From Phoenix dactylifera (lineage: Eukaryota > Streptophyta > Magnoliopsida > Arecales > Arecaceae), in the NCBI RefSeq assembly GCF_009389715.1, contig NC_052395.1:4984812-5048811 (forward strand): 64,000 bases of DNA, read 5' to 3'. Under the pieces are notes generated by a model that saw only the letters and a list, made by a program, of their open reading frames with translations, was not told where the DNA came from and searched no databases. Both the position numbers and the translations under genes were made by a program. Of this stretch, positions 36,142 through 47,603 are shown one piece after another; the stretch's first letter is position 1, and every line of letters begins with the position of its first letter.

Positions 36142-37117
36142 TGTTGCTGGAATTTGGACCCGGGGGCGACCACTGGGCTTGGAAGGTGGAGCTCCGGCGC
36201 GAGAATGGCGGGTGGCGGTCCGTTAGCGGGCGGCGTCCTCAGGGAGACCTGCAAAATGCCGGTGGCCAGGGTTTCCGGCGCCGACCCTCCAATGCTTAAG
36301 TCAGAGGAGGGCTTAATTTTGGAGAAGGAGAGGGACTGTATGTAGAAGTCCGAAGCCTCCCTTCGGAGGAAGAAGCCCCTTTTTAGAGGAAGAAGCTCCC
36401 CTTTTATAGGGGGAGTCCTAGGGTTACCTGTGATGTGATTGGGCGAATTAATGTGTTACCGTCATGATTCGACGTTGGCGTGGAAGTAATGAGTTGCCGT
36501 GGATGGCCTGTTTCCATCATGGGAGGAGATGGCGTGCAGCCAGAGCTTGCTTGTGGCGCGCAGTGTAGTACATTCTGGGAATGGTGAGACGTTGACAGTC
36601 GTAGCAGGGTATGGTCCCTGGTTGATATGTCGTGGCGTGGCCGGCAAGTAAAATATGGTGAGGTGAGGCTGCTGCAGGGCATGGCCGCAGCATGTGGATG
36701 ACGAGGTCGGCCTTCTGAGGTCAACTCGGCCTTGTGTGCTCGACCATCTGAGCTCGGCAGCCTACATGAGCTCGGCCATCTGAGCTCGGCACCCTGCATG
36801 AGCTCGGCCTGAATGAGCTCGGCAGCCTTCTGAGCTCGGCAGTCTTCTGAGCTCAGCATTCTTCTGTGCTCGGCCTTCTGATCTCGGTCTTTTGTGCTCG
36901 GCCTTCTGAGCTCGGCAGCCTGCATGAGCTCGGCCTGGATGAGACTGCTGCAGGTCGTGGCTGCGGCATGTGGATGACGAGCTCGGCCTTCTAAGCTTGG
37001 CTCGGCCTGCATGAGCTCGGCCTTCTGAGCTCGGCTCGGCCTGGATGAGCTCGGCCTTGCTGTCGGATTTGGGTGCTTTAATTGTATTTGTGGGGTGGTC
37101 CATTTTTCCTCCCAACA
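36142..37117 (-). repeat. 3' LTR of the Gypsy-type element
   Basis: 976 bp with TGTTG...CAACA ends. Its first 167 bp on the plus strand match 50603-50768 closely. The span 36700-37060 is an array of GAGCTCGGCC-type repeats. Confidence 0.75.
36700..37060. repeat. GAGCTCGGCCT minisatellite in the LTR
   Basis: Units such as GAGCTCGGCCTTCT and TGCATGAGCTCGG recur many times. The same motifs fill 38400-39100 in the interior of the element. Confidence 0.85.
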
Positions 37118-37379
37118 CTAGCTCCCGACTTTCGAGTTCGAGTCGCTTTTTGGCTCGGGCAAAGGAAGTAGTCCAGTCATCGATCATCCTGTAATATAGC
37201 TAAATATATATGGAGATGTGTGTGCCAAGTAGAGTGTACCTCTCATGCAGTTGGAGTTAAATGCTTCAGGTCGACTCAGCAGCCTTCCTTGGCTTGTGGT
37301 CGACTCAGCAGGGTGCCCCCACTCAGATCGGGGCGTGTTGTCGTAGGAGGCGTCGAATGGCGTTGAATGTCGTCGAAAT

Positions 37380-38140
37380 ATCGTCGAACGTTGTTGAATA
37401 CCTCGGAGGTCCGCGTAGGTACTACCCCGTTGTCATTGTCAGGCGCCACGGAGGGCCGCGAAGGTACTACCCCGTCTTCCTGAGGTCGAGGGAGCTTAGG
37501 CTTGCTGTTGACTTATCAGGGCATCTCGACCTTAGTCGAGGAATCGTGCGCAAGGTCGAGGGGTCTGGGAACGCACTGTCGACCTGCGACGCTTCCCGAG
37601 GTCGAGGGGTCTGGGAACGCACTGTCGACACACGGGGCATCTCGACCTTAGTCGAGGAGGCGCTACGGGGGGCCGCGAAGGTACTACCCCGTTGTCGATG
37701 TCGAGCGCCACGGAGGGCCGCAAAGGTACTACCCCATTTTTCCGAGGCCGAGGGAGCTTGGGCTCACTGTCGACTCAGTGAGGCATTTCGACCTTAGTCG
37801 AGGGATCGTGCGCAAGGTCGAGGGGTCTGGGAACGCACTGTCGACCTGCGACGCTTCCCGAGGTCGAGGGGTCTGGGAACGCACTGTCGACACACGGGGC
37901 ATCTCGACCTTAATCGAGGAGGCGCTACGGGGGACCGCGAAGGTACTATCCCATCTTCTTGAGGTCGAGGGAGCTTGGGCTCACTGTCGACTCAGCGGGG
38001 CATCTCGACCTTAGTCGAGGGATCGTGCGCAAGGTCGAGGGGTCTGGAAACGCACTGTCGACCTGCGACACTTTCCGAGGTCGAGGGAGTTTGAGACTCT
38101 AAGGTCGACACACGGGGCATCCCGAACTTAGTCGGGGTCT
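37380..38140. repeat. Higher-order tandem repeat, 217-262 bp
   Basis: The marker ATCGTGCGCAAGGTCGAGGG recurs near 37543, 37805 and 38022. Sub-repeats GGGTCTGGGAACGCACTGTC and GCGAAGGTACTACCCCGT occur several times within each unit. GC-rich. Confidence 0.85.
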
Positions 38141-38399
38141 TTGAGGGAGATTGAGATGGAGACCGGAGATGGCTTTGTCTGTTAGCGATCGTGCGTTCCC
38201 ACCTGGAGTGGGGCGACGTTGGAGATAGAGATACCCGTAGGTTGTCTTTTGCATTCTCCGACCTGGAGATAGGTAAAATATTAAAATTATTTAAAGCCAA
38301 AATGACATCCTGTACCTTTTGGAGATATTTTGATGGCTTTCGAACTTCGAAGTCCCTCAGGATTTGGCTTTGCACTAGCTTTCTTTGGCTCAATTTTCT

Positions 38400-39105
38400 G
38401 GGAGAGGTGTTCTGCGCTCGGGCTTCTGAGCTCGGGCTTATGAGCTCGGCAGCCTTCTGGTCTCAGCCTTCTAAGCTCGGCCTTCTGAGCTCGGCTCGGC
38501 CTGCATGAGCTCAGCTCGGCCTGCATGAGCTCGGCCTCGATGAGACTGCTGCAGGTCGTGGCTGCAGCATGTGGATGACGAGCTCGGCCTTTTTGAGCTC
38601 GGCTCGGCCTGTATGAGCTCGGCCTTTTGAGCTCGGCTCGGCCTGCATGAGCTCGGCCTGGATGAGCTCGACAGCCTTCTAAGCTCGGCAGCCTTCTGGT
38701 CTCAGCCTTCTGAGCTTGGCCTTCTGAGCTCGGCTCGGCCTGCATGAGCTCGGCCTGTATGAAACTGCTGCAGGTCATGGCTGCAGCATGTGGATGATGA
38801 GCTCGGCCTGGCCTGCATGAGCTTGGCCTGGGTGAGCTCGGCAGCCTTCTGGTCTCAGCCTTCTAAGCTCGGCCTTCGGAGCTCGGCCTTCTTTGCTCGG
38901 CTCGGCCTGCATGAGCTCGGCCTGCATGAGACTGCTGTAGGTCGTGGCTGCAGCATGTGGATGACGAGCTCGGCCTTCTGAGCTCGGCTCGGCCTGCATG
39001 AGCTCGGCCTGCATGAGACTGCGGCAGGTCGTGGCTGCAGCATGTGGATGACGAGCTCGGCCTTCTGAGCTCGGCTCGGCCTACATGAGCTCGGCGGGGG
39101 CCTCG
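38400..39105. repeat. GAGCTCGGCCT minisatellite in the interior
   Basis: The 10-20 bp GAGCTCGG-type motif is combined with a longer unit containing CTGCAGGTCGTGGCTGCAGC and ATGTGGATGACGAGCTCGG, which recurs at about 38547, 38768, 38936 and 39022. On the minus strand it stays open as Ala/Glu/Arg/Ser-rich frames, which I take as a consequence of the repeat. Confidence 0.85.
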
Positions 39106-39107
39106 GT

Positions 39108-40542
39108 TGTTGACCCCCTAATGGATTTTGATGAATACAAAACACTAGAGCATAATTCCATTATATCTTAACAATTTAATTAAGGAATTCATGTGTTTTA
39201 TCTAGAATATTGTTGAGAAATGTCTAGGCAAGTTCCCATAATTTTTATGAATTCATTGAAGAACATTTTGAGTTAATGAAAAAGTTCAGGGACAGCCGAG
39301 ACGTCTCCTGATGGTTTCAGAGACGTCTCTGGCACAAACAGGAAGAACTGGCACACTTGGAGACGTCCCCGGCACCTGCCGAGTCGTCCCCGCGTTAGCG
39401 GAGTCGACTCTCTCAGTAGCGGAGACGACTCTCTCAGTGGCGGCAGAAAGGCAGTTTTCAAGAGATATGCGCGAGACGTCCCCACTGTACGCCGAGTCGT
39501 CCCCGCAGGTAAAAAGGAGAGTTTCTGAGTCGTCCCCAAGATAGCCGAGACGGCTCTCTCAGGGTTTTCCAGAGAATGTTTTTTTTTTTTCGGAGATAAA
39601 GAAGCGGAGTCGTCCCCAAGGCAGCGGAGTCGTCCCCGCTCAAAAAGTGCAGACAAGCCGAGACGTCCCCGTAAAGTGCCGAGTCGACCCCAGACAACAT
39701 AAAAAGTAAGATCCTGTAGGCGAGACGTCCCTCGTTGTAGCGGAGACGTCCCCGGAGCGCCTGAGACGCGACTGACAGCTTTTCAGGTTTGGTTTGAATT
39801 TCAAATCCTTCTCTTTTTGTTTCTAACAGCTATATTTGCTTTTTGGGCTATAAAAAGGGACCTCTTAAGTGGTTCTCAACAACTCTTCACCAACCAAAAA
39901 AAGCTAGATCATTCAACAGAGAAGTTAGAAAGAAAAGCTCAAGGGAGTGAGTGCATTCAAGGAAGGAAATCAAGTATTCTCAAGTCTCCCAAGCGATTTC
40001 AAGCTCAACCACTCTCGTGCGCTCGGGATTCGAAGCTCACACTCAATCCTACGCGCTCCACCTCGGAAGAATCAACATTTCCCACGCTTCCAACGGCAAA
40101 AGGATTCTTCCGGGTTACATTATTCATAATTGTTATATTTGCTTCTTAGAGCTTTTATTTCCTTTTGTAAACTCTTTTATTGTGGTGCTTGTTCCAGTCA
40201 AGGGACTTGGAACAAGGGAAAGGCGTCCCAAGCCTAAGAGAAATTGGGGGTTTTAGGGTTTGTTGTGAGCCCGGTGTAAAACAACGAGTTGGGTAGTGAA
40301 CTCGCAAAACTACCGTACTGTAATCTTGGATTATAGTGAAAATTCCCAAAGGCGCTTTGGGGAGTGGATGTAGGAGCGGTGAAGGCTCCGAACCACTATA
40401 AAACCGTGTGTTTGTGGTTGTCTCTTCTTATCTCTTTATCTTTATTTTAGTTCATATATTTGTGTGTTTTATTTTTAATTAGGCAAAAAGTTTTTAAAAC
40501 ACCCAATTCACCCCCCTCTTGGGTGACCATCTCTGGGCAACA
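39108..40542 (+). repeat. 5' LTR of the Sirevirus-type element
   Basis: TGTTGACCCCC...GGGCAACA. A CpG-rich motif array (39298-39770) is followed by a TATA box, TATAAAAAGG (39849-39858). Confidence 0.95.
39298..39770 (+). promoter_or_regulatory. GAGACGTCCCC/GAGTCGTCCCC motif array in the LTR
   Basis: About 18 variants occur, including GAGACGTCCCC, GAGTCGTCCCC, GAGTCGACTCTCTCAG and GAGACGTCTCTGG, spaced roughly 15-45 bp. Many contain GACGTC, the palindromic ACGT core used by bZIP factors, or the palindrome GTCGAC. The array ends about 80 bp before the LTR TATA box, as expected for upstream promoter elements. The 3' LTR has the same array at 48751-49223. Confidence 0.75.
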
Positions 40543-40608
40543 AGTGGTATCAGAGCGGGTGCTCTGTATATTTCTTGAAAGACCGAACCGTCTTAGCCAA
40601 AGATCTAG

Positions 40609-42405
40609 ATGGCAACACCCTTTAACAATGTTCCTGCCGAGGGGTAAGCAACCAATAGACCTCCACTCTTCAATGGGACAAATTATACCTATTGGAAGAC
40701 GAGAATTAGAATTTTCATTCAAGCACAAGACTATGCCTTGTGGAGGGTTATAGTCAAGGGACCACAAGAACCATCACACGTGGTGAATGGCATTCGAGTT
40801 CCCAAACCTGAGGAGGATTGGGATGAGAATGATGATAGGATGGCTCAACTCAATTCTAGAGCCATGAACTCATTGTTTTGTTCTCTAGATGTAAATGAGT
40901 TCAATAGAGTCTCTACATGCAGTTCCGCTAAGGAAATATGGGATAGGCTTGAAGTTACCCACGAGGGTACAAATCAAGTCAAAGAGTCCAAAGTGAACAT
41001 TCTAGTTCACAAGTATGAATTGTTTAAGATGGAACCTAATGAAACCATCACATGCATGTTTACACGTTTTACCGAAATTATTAATGGTCTAAAAAGCTTG
41101 GGCAAATCTTACACTAACCCCGAACTTGTGAGTAAAATTCTCAGGTCACTGCCAAAAGCATGGGAAGCAAAGGTCACGGCGATTGTAGAAGCCAAAGACC
41201 TCAACACCTTGGGGCTAGAACAACTCTTGGGCTCATTGATGACGCATGAGCTCACGATGAAGCAGCATGAAGAAGAGTTGCCAAAGAAAAAGACAATCGC
41301 ACTCAAGACTACCTCAAGTGTATGTGAAGAAGAGAGCAGTGAGAGTGAAGAAGAAAGTCAAGATGAGGACTTGGGTTTGATAGTAAGGAAATTTAAAAAG
41401 TTCATGAGAAGAAAGAAACCATTCCCAAGAAAGAAATTTGGAGGGAGAAATGATTGGAAAAAAGAAAAAGAAAAAGAAAGAGACCCAATCGTATGCTATG
41501 ACTGCAAGAGACCGGGACATATTCGTTCCGAATGCCCACAATAAAAGAAGCATTTTGGAAAGAAGAAGAAAAAGGCATTAAAGGCAACATGGGATGACAG
41601 TGACACATCATCCTCCGAGGAAGAGAAGGAAGAGACCGCCAATCTATGCTTCATGGCGTTCGAAGACGACGAGGTATGTCAAAACCCAACCATAAATTTT
41701 ACTTTAGAAGAATTATATGAGGCTTTTCAAGAACTTATGGGTGATTGTAGTATGTTAGGAGCAAAGAATAAAGAATTAAAAGCTTCCAATCAAAAACTAA
41801 AGGAAAATATTGAAAACTTATTAATTGAAAAGGAGAGCATTAAAAATATTAACACTACTAACCTAGAAATCAAAAATTCAAAACTGAGCATTGAAAATGA
41901 AAAGGCAAAAACACTAATTAAGGAATTAAATCTAAAAGTAAAATCCCTACTCGATAACAATACCTCACTTGTACAAAATGTTGAATCTCTTAAAAAGGAT
42001 AAGGAAGAACTAGTCAAAGAAAATTTGAATCTTAAGAATGAGGTACACAAATACAAACCAATTGTTGAAAAATTTACACAAAGCTCTGAAAAATTAAATC
42101 TTATTCTTTCAAATCAAAGAGCTGTTTTTAATAAAGCCGGATTAGGATATAAAACTAATAAGCAACAAAAATATCTAAAGAATTTCTTTGTAAAAGCAAA
42201 AGACGTAAAAACTGAAAAACCAACATGCTTTCTTTGTGGAAAGAATGGACATAAAGCCTACTCTTGTATTCAAAGAAAAATCCAAACTAAGAAGAGTACA
42301 TTTGTAAAAGCTAAAAACATAACTAAAGTATGGGTGCCTAAGGGAACCAACTACACTAACCACGAAGGACCCAAGAAAACTTGGGTACCTAAGAGCTTCA
42401 CATGA
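40609..42405 (+). pseudogene. Sirevirus-type gag with in-frame stops
   Basis: The ATG at 40609 opens a frame broken by TAA at 40645-40647. It resumes to 41544 (capsid region with ILRSLPKAWEAKVTAIVEAK; basic stretch; zinc knuckle CYDCKRPGHIRSEC at the end) and, after another TAA at 41542, continues in the same frame 41653-42405. That part has a long coiled-coil (about 41750-42050) and a second zinc knuckle, CFLCGKNGHKAYSC. Two stops within an otherwise well-kept frame suggest recent point mutations. The long C-terminal coiled-coil extension is typical of Sirevirus gag. Confidence 0.85.
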
Positions 42406-42446
42406 TCATTTTGTAGGTATGCCTTGCAGCCGGAAATAAAAAGAGA

Positions 42447-45400
42447 ATGTGGTATCTTGATAGTGGTTGCTCAAGGCATATGACCGGTGACAAGAGTCTC
42501 TTCGTCACCTTGGAATTAAAAGAAGGAGGAGTAGTCACATTTGGAGACAATGCTAAAGGCCGAATTATTGGTGTTGGTAAAATCTCCATATCACCCTCCT
42601 CATTTATTGACAATGTATTGTTAGTTAATGGACTAAAACATAATTTGTTAAGTATAAGTCAATTTTGTGACAAGGGCTTTAAAGTATCATTTGAATCATC
42701 ACTATGCATAATTAGTAGTCCATTTGACAATGAGATCATACTCACAGGACATAGGCATGGAAATGTTTACATGGTAGATCTTGATGATCTCACCATGAAG
42801 GATGGCCAATGTCTTGTAGCCATGAATCCCAAAGTCAATGAGACTAGTTGGTTATGGCATCGTAGGTTAGGGCATGCTAGCATGAATTTAATCTCAAAAT
42901 TAATTACAAAGGATCTAGTCAAAGGACTACCAAAAATAGACTTTGAAAAGAATAAAATTTGTGCTGCATGTCAATTAGGGAAACAAACAAGAAGTTCTTT
43001 CAAGTCTAAGAACATAGTTTCAACATCAAAACCCTTAGAACTAATTCACATGGATTTGTTTGGACCCACTAGAACTGCTAGTCTAGGGGGTAAGAAATTT
43101 GGTCTTGTAATTGTTGATGATTTTTCACGTTTTACATGGGTTTCATTTCTTGCACACAAAGATGAGTCCTTTCCCGCTTTTATCAAGTTTCATAATAGGG
43201 TTTCAAATGAACTCAATCTTAAACTAAAAGCAATTAGGAGTGATCATGGTACCGAGTTTGAAAATCAGTATTTTGAAAAATTTTGTGAAGAAAATGGTAT
43301 CAATCACAACTTCTCGGCACCTAGGACACCTCAACAAAATGGGGTGGTAGAAAGGAAGAATCGCACACTAGCAGATATGGCTCGTACCATGTTGTGCGAA
43401 TCGGATCTACCAAAGTATTTTTGGGCTGAAGCAATAAATACTTCATGTTATATCTTAAATCGTGCTTTAGTTAGATCCATCTTAAAGAAAACACCGTATG
43501 AGTTGATAAAAGGTAAGAAACCAAATATAAGTTATTTTCATGTTTTCGGTTGTCGATGCTTTATTTTGAACAATGGAAAGGACAATCTCAGTAAATTTAG
43601 TGCTAAATCAGATGAGGGGATCTTCTTAGGTTACTCCTCATCTAGCAGAGCATACAGGGTCTTCAACAAGAGAACTCTCGTTGTTGAAGAATCCATTCAT
43701 GTTGTTTTTGATGAAACTAATGGAGATTCTTCTAGAAAAGAAGAAGATGGTGATGTAGGTATACTTGAAGACCAAATGAAGGAACTCTCCACTCAAGACA
43801 AACAACATGAGGATGAGATCAAAGAAGATACAAATCAACGAGATGAAGGAGATCAACCTCCATCAATAAATCAAGATCTTCCTAAAGAATGGAGGTATGC
43901 ACATGGTCATCCAAAGGATCTAATCCTTGGTGATCCTTCACAAGGTATAAGAACTAGATCCTCTTTAAGAAACACTAGTAATTATCTTGCCTTCGTTTCG
44001 CAAATAGAGCCTAAATCACTAGAAGAAGCTGAAAAAGATGATAATTGGATGAATTCTATGCAAGAGGAATTAAACCAATTCGAAAGAAATGAAGTTTGGA
44101 CTCTAATGAAAAGACCCCCTAATGTTTCAATTATAGGCACCAAGTGGGTGTATAGAAATAAACTAGATGAAGATGGAATAGTAATAAGAAACAAAGCTAG
44201 GCTAGTGGCCAAAGGATATAATCAGGAGGAAGGAATAGATTTTGATGAAACTTTTGCTCCTGTTGCTAGGTTAGAGGCTATTAGACTGCTTTTAGCATAT
44301 GCATGCTTCATGGATTTTAAACTCTATCAAATGGATGTAAAAAGTGCATTCTTAAATGGCTATATAATGGAGAAAGTTTATGTAGGACAACCTCCAGGTT
44401 TTGAAAATCACTTACATCCAGATTATGTGTATAAATTGCATAAAGCATTGTATGGACTTAAGCAAGCCCCTAGGGCATGGTATGAAAGGTTAAGTAATTT
44501 TCTAATTGAGAACAAATTCAAGAGAGGAAATGTAGACAAAACTCTCTTTATTAAAAGAAAAGGAAATGACTTATTGCTTGTACAAATTTATGTGGATGAT
44601 ATAATTTTTGGTGCTACTAATGATAGTCTTTGTCAAGAGTTTGCCAAGCTTATGCAGGGAGAATTTGAAATGAGCATGATGGGTGAGCTCAACTTCTTCC
44701 TTGGGTTACAAATAAAACAATCAGAGGAAGGCATCTTCATCAGTCAGTCCAAATACATCAAGGAAATGCTGGAAAAATTTAAGATGAAGGATGCAAAGGA
44801 AATCAGCACACCCATGGGCTCAAGTTGCAAGCTAGACAAAGATGAAAAAGGTAAAAGTATAGACTGCAAATTATACAGAGGTATGATAGGCTCTCTACTT
44901 TATCTTACTGCTAGTAGACCAGATATATTATTCAGTATTTGTATGTGTGCTAGATACCAAGCATGTCCTAAGGAATCACACTTGCAAGCTGTTAAGAGAA
45001 TTTTTAGATATCTAGTAGGGACATCTAATGCAGGCTTATGGTATTCTAAACAATCTGACATAAACTTAATTGCTTATTCCGATGCTGATTTTGCCGGGTG
45101 CAAACTCGACAGAAAAAGCACAAGTGGCACATGTCAATTCTTGGGTGCCAATTTGGTTTCTTGGTTTAGCAAGAAACAAAATTCAGTTGCTTTGTCCACA
45201 GCTGAGGCTGAGTACATTGCAGCTGGAAGCTGTTGTGCCCAAGTTCTTTGGATTAAGCAACAACTTGAAGACTTCGGTATCAAAATGGATAATATACCAA
45301 TTAAATGTGATAATATAAGTGCAATTAATTTAACAAAAAATCCTGTCCAACACTCTAAGTCAAAGCATATAGAGATTAGGCATCATTTTATTAGGGATCA

Positions 45401-45536
45401 TGTGCTGAAAAATGATGTGATGATTGAATATGTATGTACAGAAAATCAATTAGCTGATATCTTTACAAAGCCCCTTTGTAAAGAAAGATTCAATTTCTTA
45501 AGGAATGCCTTGAGCTTGTATGATCCTAGCAAATGA
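42447..45536 (+). CDS. Sirevirus-type pol polyprotein, 1029 aa open frame
   Basis: Domains in order: aspartic protease ([13 protein letters not shown] near residue 3), GAG-pre-integrase ([18 protein letters not shown]) with CAACQLGK, integrase core (IRSDHGTEF, then [20 protein letters not shown]), reverse transcriptase ([18 protein letters not shown]) and RNase H ([32 protein letters not shown]). The frame is complete from protease to RNase H with no stop. It is in a different frame from gag, with stops between them, so it is not made as a gag-pol fusion from this copy without recoding. It has the normal length for the family. Confidence 0.93.
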   Translation: MWYLDSGCSRHMTGDKSLFVTLELKEGGVVTFGDNAKGRIIGVGKISISPSSFIDNVLLVNGLKHNLLSISQFCDKGFKVSFESSLCIISSPFDNEIILTGHRHGNVYMVDLDDLTMKDGQCLVAMNPKVNETSWLWHRRLGHASMNLISKLITKDLVKGLPKIDFEKNKICAACQLGKQTRSSFKSKNIVSTSKPLELIHMDLFGPTRTASLGGKKFGLVIVDDFSRFTWVSFLAHKDESFPAFIKFHNRVSNELNLKLKAIRSDHGTEFENQYFEKFCEENGINHNFSAPRTPQQNGVVERKNRTLADMARTMLCESDLPKYFWAEAINTSCYILNRALVRSILKKTPYELIKGKKPNISYFHVFGCRCFILNNGKDNLSKFSAKSDEGIFLGYSSSSRAYRVFNKRTLVVEESIHVVFDETNGDSSRKEEDGDVGILEDQMKELSTQDKQHEDEIKEDTNQRDEGDQPPSINQDLPKEWRYAHGHPKDLILGDPSQGIRTRSSLRNTSNYLAFVSQIEPKSLEEAEKDDNWMNSMQEELNQFERNEVWTLMKRPPNVSIIGTKWVYRNKLDEDGIVIRNKARLVAKGYNQEEGIDFDETFAPVARLEAIRLLLAYACFMDFKLYQMDVKSAFLNGYIMEKVYVGQPPGFENHLHPDYVYKLHKALYGLKQAPRAWYERLSNFLIENKFKRGNVDKTLFIKRKGNDLLLVQIYVDDIIFGATNDSLCQEFAKLMQGEFEMSMMGELNFFLGLQIKQSEEGIFISQSKYIKEMLEKFKMKDAKEISTPMGSSCKLDKDEKGKSIDCKLYRGMIGSLLYLTASRPDILFSICMCARYQACPKESHLQAVKRIFRYLVGTSNAGLWYSKQSDINLIAYSDADFAGCKLDRKSTSGTCQFLGANLVSWFSKKQNSVALSTAEAEYIAAGSCCAQVLWIKQQLEDFGIKMDNIPIKCDNISAINLTKNPVQHSKSKHIEIRHHFIRDHVLKNDVMIEYVCTENQLADIFTKPLCKERFNFLRNALSLYDPSK

Positions 45537-45899
45537 GTTGAATTTGTATTGGATTACTTTGCTACTCAAACTAGTAATCAACCTCAAGGTAGACATAAGT
45601 GAAAACATGAATTCATCTAAGCTAAATGACGAACTGTTTGACTTTCCGGAGGATGGTTACCCTCCCTTAGACTCTTCATGGAGATATTTTCAGAACCTAT
45701 TTCATAGGTATTCGAAATTTGGTCAAACATTCCTCATTTCAATATTAATAATTCAAAAAATTATCAAATTATTATAGGTTGTATCATTAAGGGAGAGGAT
45801 CACAAACAAATTCACTCTAAGTTTATCAAAAGAGATCATGTCGATTAGGGTAATTAACCAAAATTGGGAGAAGATAGAATACAGTCTGAAATTTTTCAG

Positions 45900-46005
45900 T
45901 GCCGGAGACGTCTCTGGCAAATCGCAGAGACGTCCCCCCAAGGGAAGACGTCTCGCCTTAGTCGCGGAGACGTCTCGGGGACCGAATGAGGGCTTTTTAA
46001 ATAGG
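45900..46005 (+). promoter_or_regulatory. Candidate internal promoter before the third ORF
   Basis: Four or five LTR-type motifs (GGAGACGTCTCTGG, GAGACGTCCCCCC, AAGACGTCTCGCC, GGAGACGTCTCGGGG) lie at 45903-45980. A TATA-like TTTAAATAGG follows at 45996-46005 and the ATG of the third ORF is at 46134. The arrangement repeats that of the LTR promoter. Promoter activity is inferred, not shown. Confidence 0.5.
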
Positions 46006-46133
46006 TCAAAATCGCTCGAGCCGACTCGAGCTTTCTCCCTCATTCCCGACCAAAACGGAAAACCCTAGCCTCCATTTGCTCTCCACCTCAAATCCCAGCC
46101 TCCGTTTGCTCTAAATCACAAACCTTAGCATCC

Positions 46134-47603
46134 ATGGCACCAAAGAAAGCTAGGACAACCCGTGGGAGGCGACCTAGAGTAGCGGCCGACGGTGAGGAAC
46201 GGCGGGAAGAACCCTCCGCGCCTTCTCCTCCGGTTGCTCCGCCGACCACGACGATTTCCTGTGCAAATCGCACAGTCACGACTGGTAGGTACATCGATTT
46301 CTCCTTTTTAGATCATGAGGGGTTCTCTATTGGAGAGAGACTCCGAGCTCAAGGGTGGGAGCACCTTTGCACACTAAATACCTCGACCTATCCCGGCCTA
46401 GTTAGAGAGTTTTTTAGCAATATGGCATTAGGGGACCAAGGGTACACTGGATGTGTCCGGGGGACATTAGTGGAAGTAAATGAAGATGTCCTATCCACTG
46501 TCCTACAAATCCCTAAGGACGGTGAGGCTCCAACCTCACTTCCCCAAAGGGAATTAGCCCTAAATCTGCTGTTAGGACAAGAGGACTGCGGCCCTCTTGA
46601 TGTTATCAACTCCCAAGACCTAAACGCCGAAATGAGATTACTTTTAAGTATTGTCAACCGGGTCTTGTTTCCCAAAACCGGTCGCTTCGATTTTGTTTCG
46701 GAGCGAGATTTAGCTATTATGCATCATATCCTACAAGGGATCCCTCTAAACCTTCATAGACTCATGCTAAATTACATTGCCCTATGTCATAGGTATTCTA
46801 GGTTTAGTATACCCTATGGCATGATCTTTACCTTAATCTTTAAACACTTCAAGGTTCCCATTCCAACAAATGAACCTGCAAAGGCCTTGAGAAACACCGA
46901 CTACTATAATGAGGGCATAATGAGAAGAATGGAGTTTCATAAGATAGATGGGTCGTGGGTCAAGGTTCCAAAAAGAAAAGCACAAACCATAGAGCCTGAA
47001 ATCCCACATCATGAGTCTGACCATCACTCTCCTCCACCTAGCCACATGAACATCCCTGATATTCCCTCCAGCTCAGCTGGACCTTCCACATCCATGCCAC
47101 CACCTCCTCCAGTCAGTGGGCCCTCCTTCCTATCAGAGGATCAGATGCACACCTTAGCATCTGCCATTTGCCAGCAGATAAGGGAGGAGATGAGATCCAT
47201 GATCTCCACAGAGTTGGCCCCCATCAGAGCTTCACATGAAGGGCTTCTACAAGAGATGAAGGATATTAGAAGTCAAATTGAAGCTACAACACAAGAAATA
47301 ATTGGTATGGGTGCCACCCAAACCATCAGATCATTAGAGCTCAAGGACAGCTTGAAGAGCATTTCCAAGAGTCTTAAAGAGCTAACAAAGCCAGATGGCA
47401 ATGTGAGCACCTTAGTTGCCCAACTCAGAGGAAGAATTGAAATGGCAACTATAGAGTTTGAGGCACTTGTGGCAGGTTTCCACAAGTCACAGGGAGATCA
47501 ATTTAAGACCCTCATGGATTCTATCAATGCATTCATAGATGCAGCTTGTAAGGCTTATGCACAAAGTACAACTAGTAGGCCCCATGAGCAACGTCGCCGA
47601 TGA
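46134..47603 (+). CDS. Sirevirus third ORF, plant transposon protein, 489 aa
   Basis: An intact frame starts MAPKKARTTRGRRPR. The first 290 residues include a globular region (RYIDFSFLDHEGFSIGERL, then YPGLVREFFSNM, then FKHFKVPIPTNEPAKALRNT) of the kind annotated as 'putative plant transposon protein'. A Pro/Ser-rich linker (about 290-330) and a coiled-coil C-terminus (about 340-470) follow. It lies 600 bp downstream of pol in its own frame, where SIRE/Maximus elements carry an env-like ORF. I see no signal peptide or membrane segment, so 'envelope' is not supported for this copy. Function unknown. Confidence 0.85.
   Translation: MAPKKARTTRGRRPRVAADGEERREEPSAPSPPVAPPTTTISCANRTVTTGRYIDFSFLDHEGFSIGERLRAQGWEHLCTLNTSTYPGLVREFFSNMALGDQGYTGCVRGTLVEVNEDVLSTVLQIPKDGEAPTSLPQRELALNLLLGQEDCGPLDVINSQDLNAEMRLLLSIVNRVLFPKTGRFDFVSERDLAIMHHILQGIPLNLHRLMLNYIALCHRYSRFSIPYGMIFTLIFKHFKVPIPTNEPAKALRNTDYYNEGIMRRMEFHKIDGSWVKVPKRKAQTIEPEIPHHESDHHSPPPSHMNIPDIPSSSAGPSTSMPPPPPVSGPSFLSEDQMHTLASAICQQIREEMRSMISTELAPIRASHEGLLQEMKDIRSQIEATTQEIIGMGATQTIRSLELKDSLKSISKSLKELTKPDGNVSTLVAQLRGRIEMATIEFEALVAGFHKSQGDQFKTLMDSINAFIDAACKAYAQSTTSRPHEQRRR

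Noticed and set aside
37261-38014. Plus-strand frames of 178 and 78 codons
   Set aside because: Products of the tandem repeat; the frames repeat the same peptide and have no conserved features.
36404-39145. Long minus-strand frames rich in Ala/Glu/Arg/Pro/Ser
   Set aside because: They are produced by the GAGCTCGGCC minisatellite, whose unit lengths keep several frames open; no domain, no start context.
40543-40556. Possible tRNA gene suggested by the tRNA-like sequence after the Sirevirus 5' LTR
   Set aside because: It is only the 12-15 nt primer-binding complement to tRNA-Met; no cloverleaf surrounds it.
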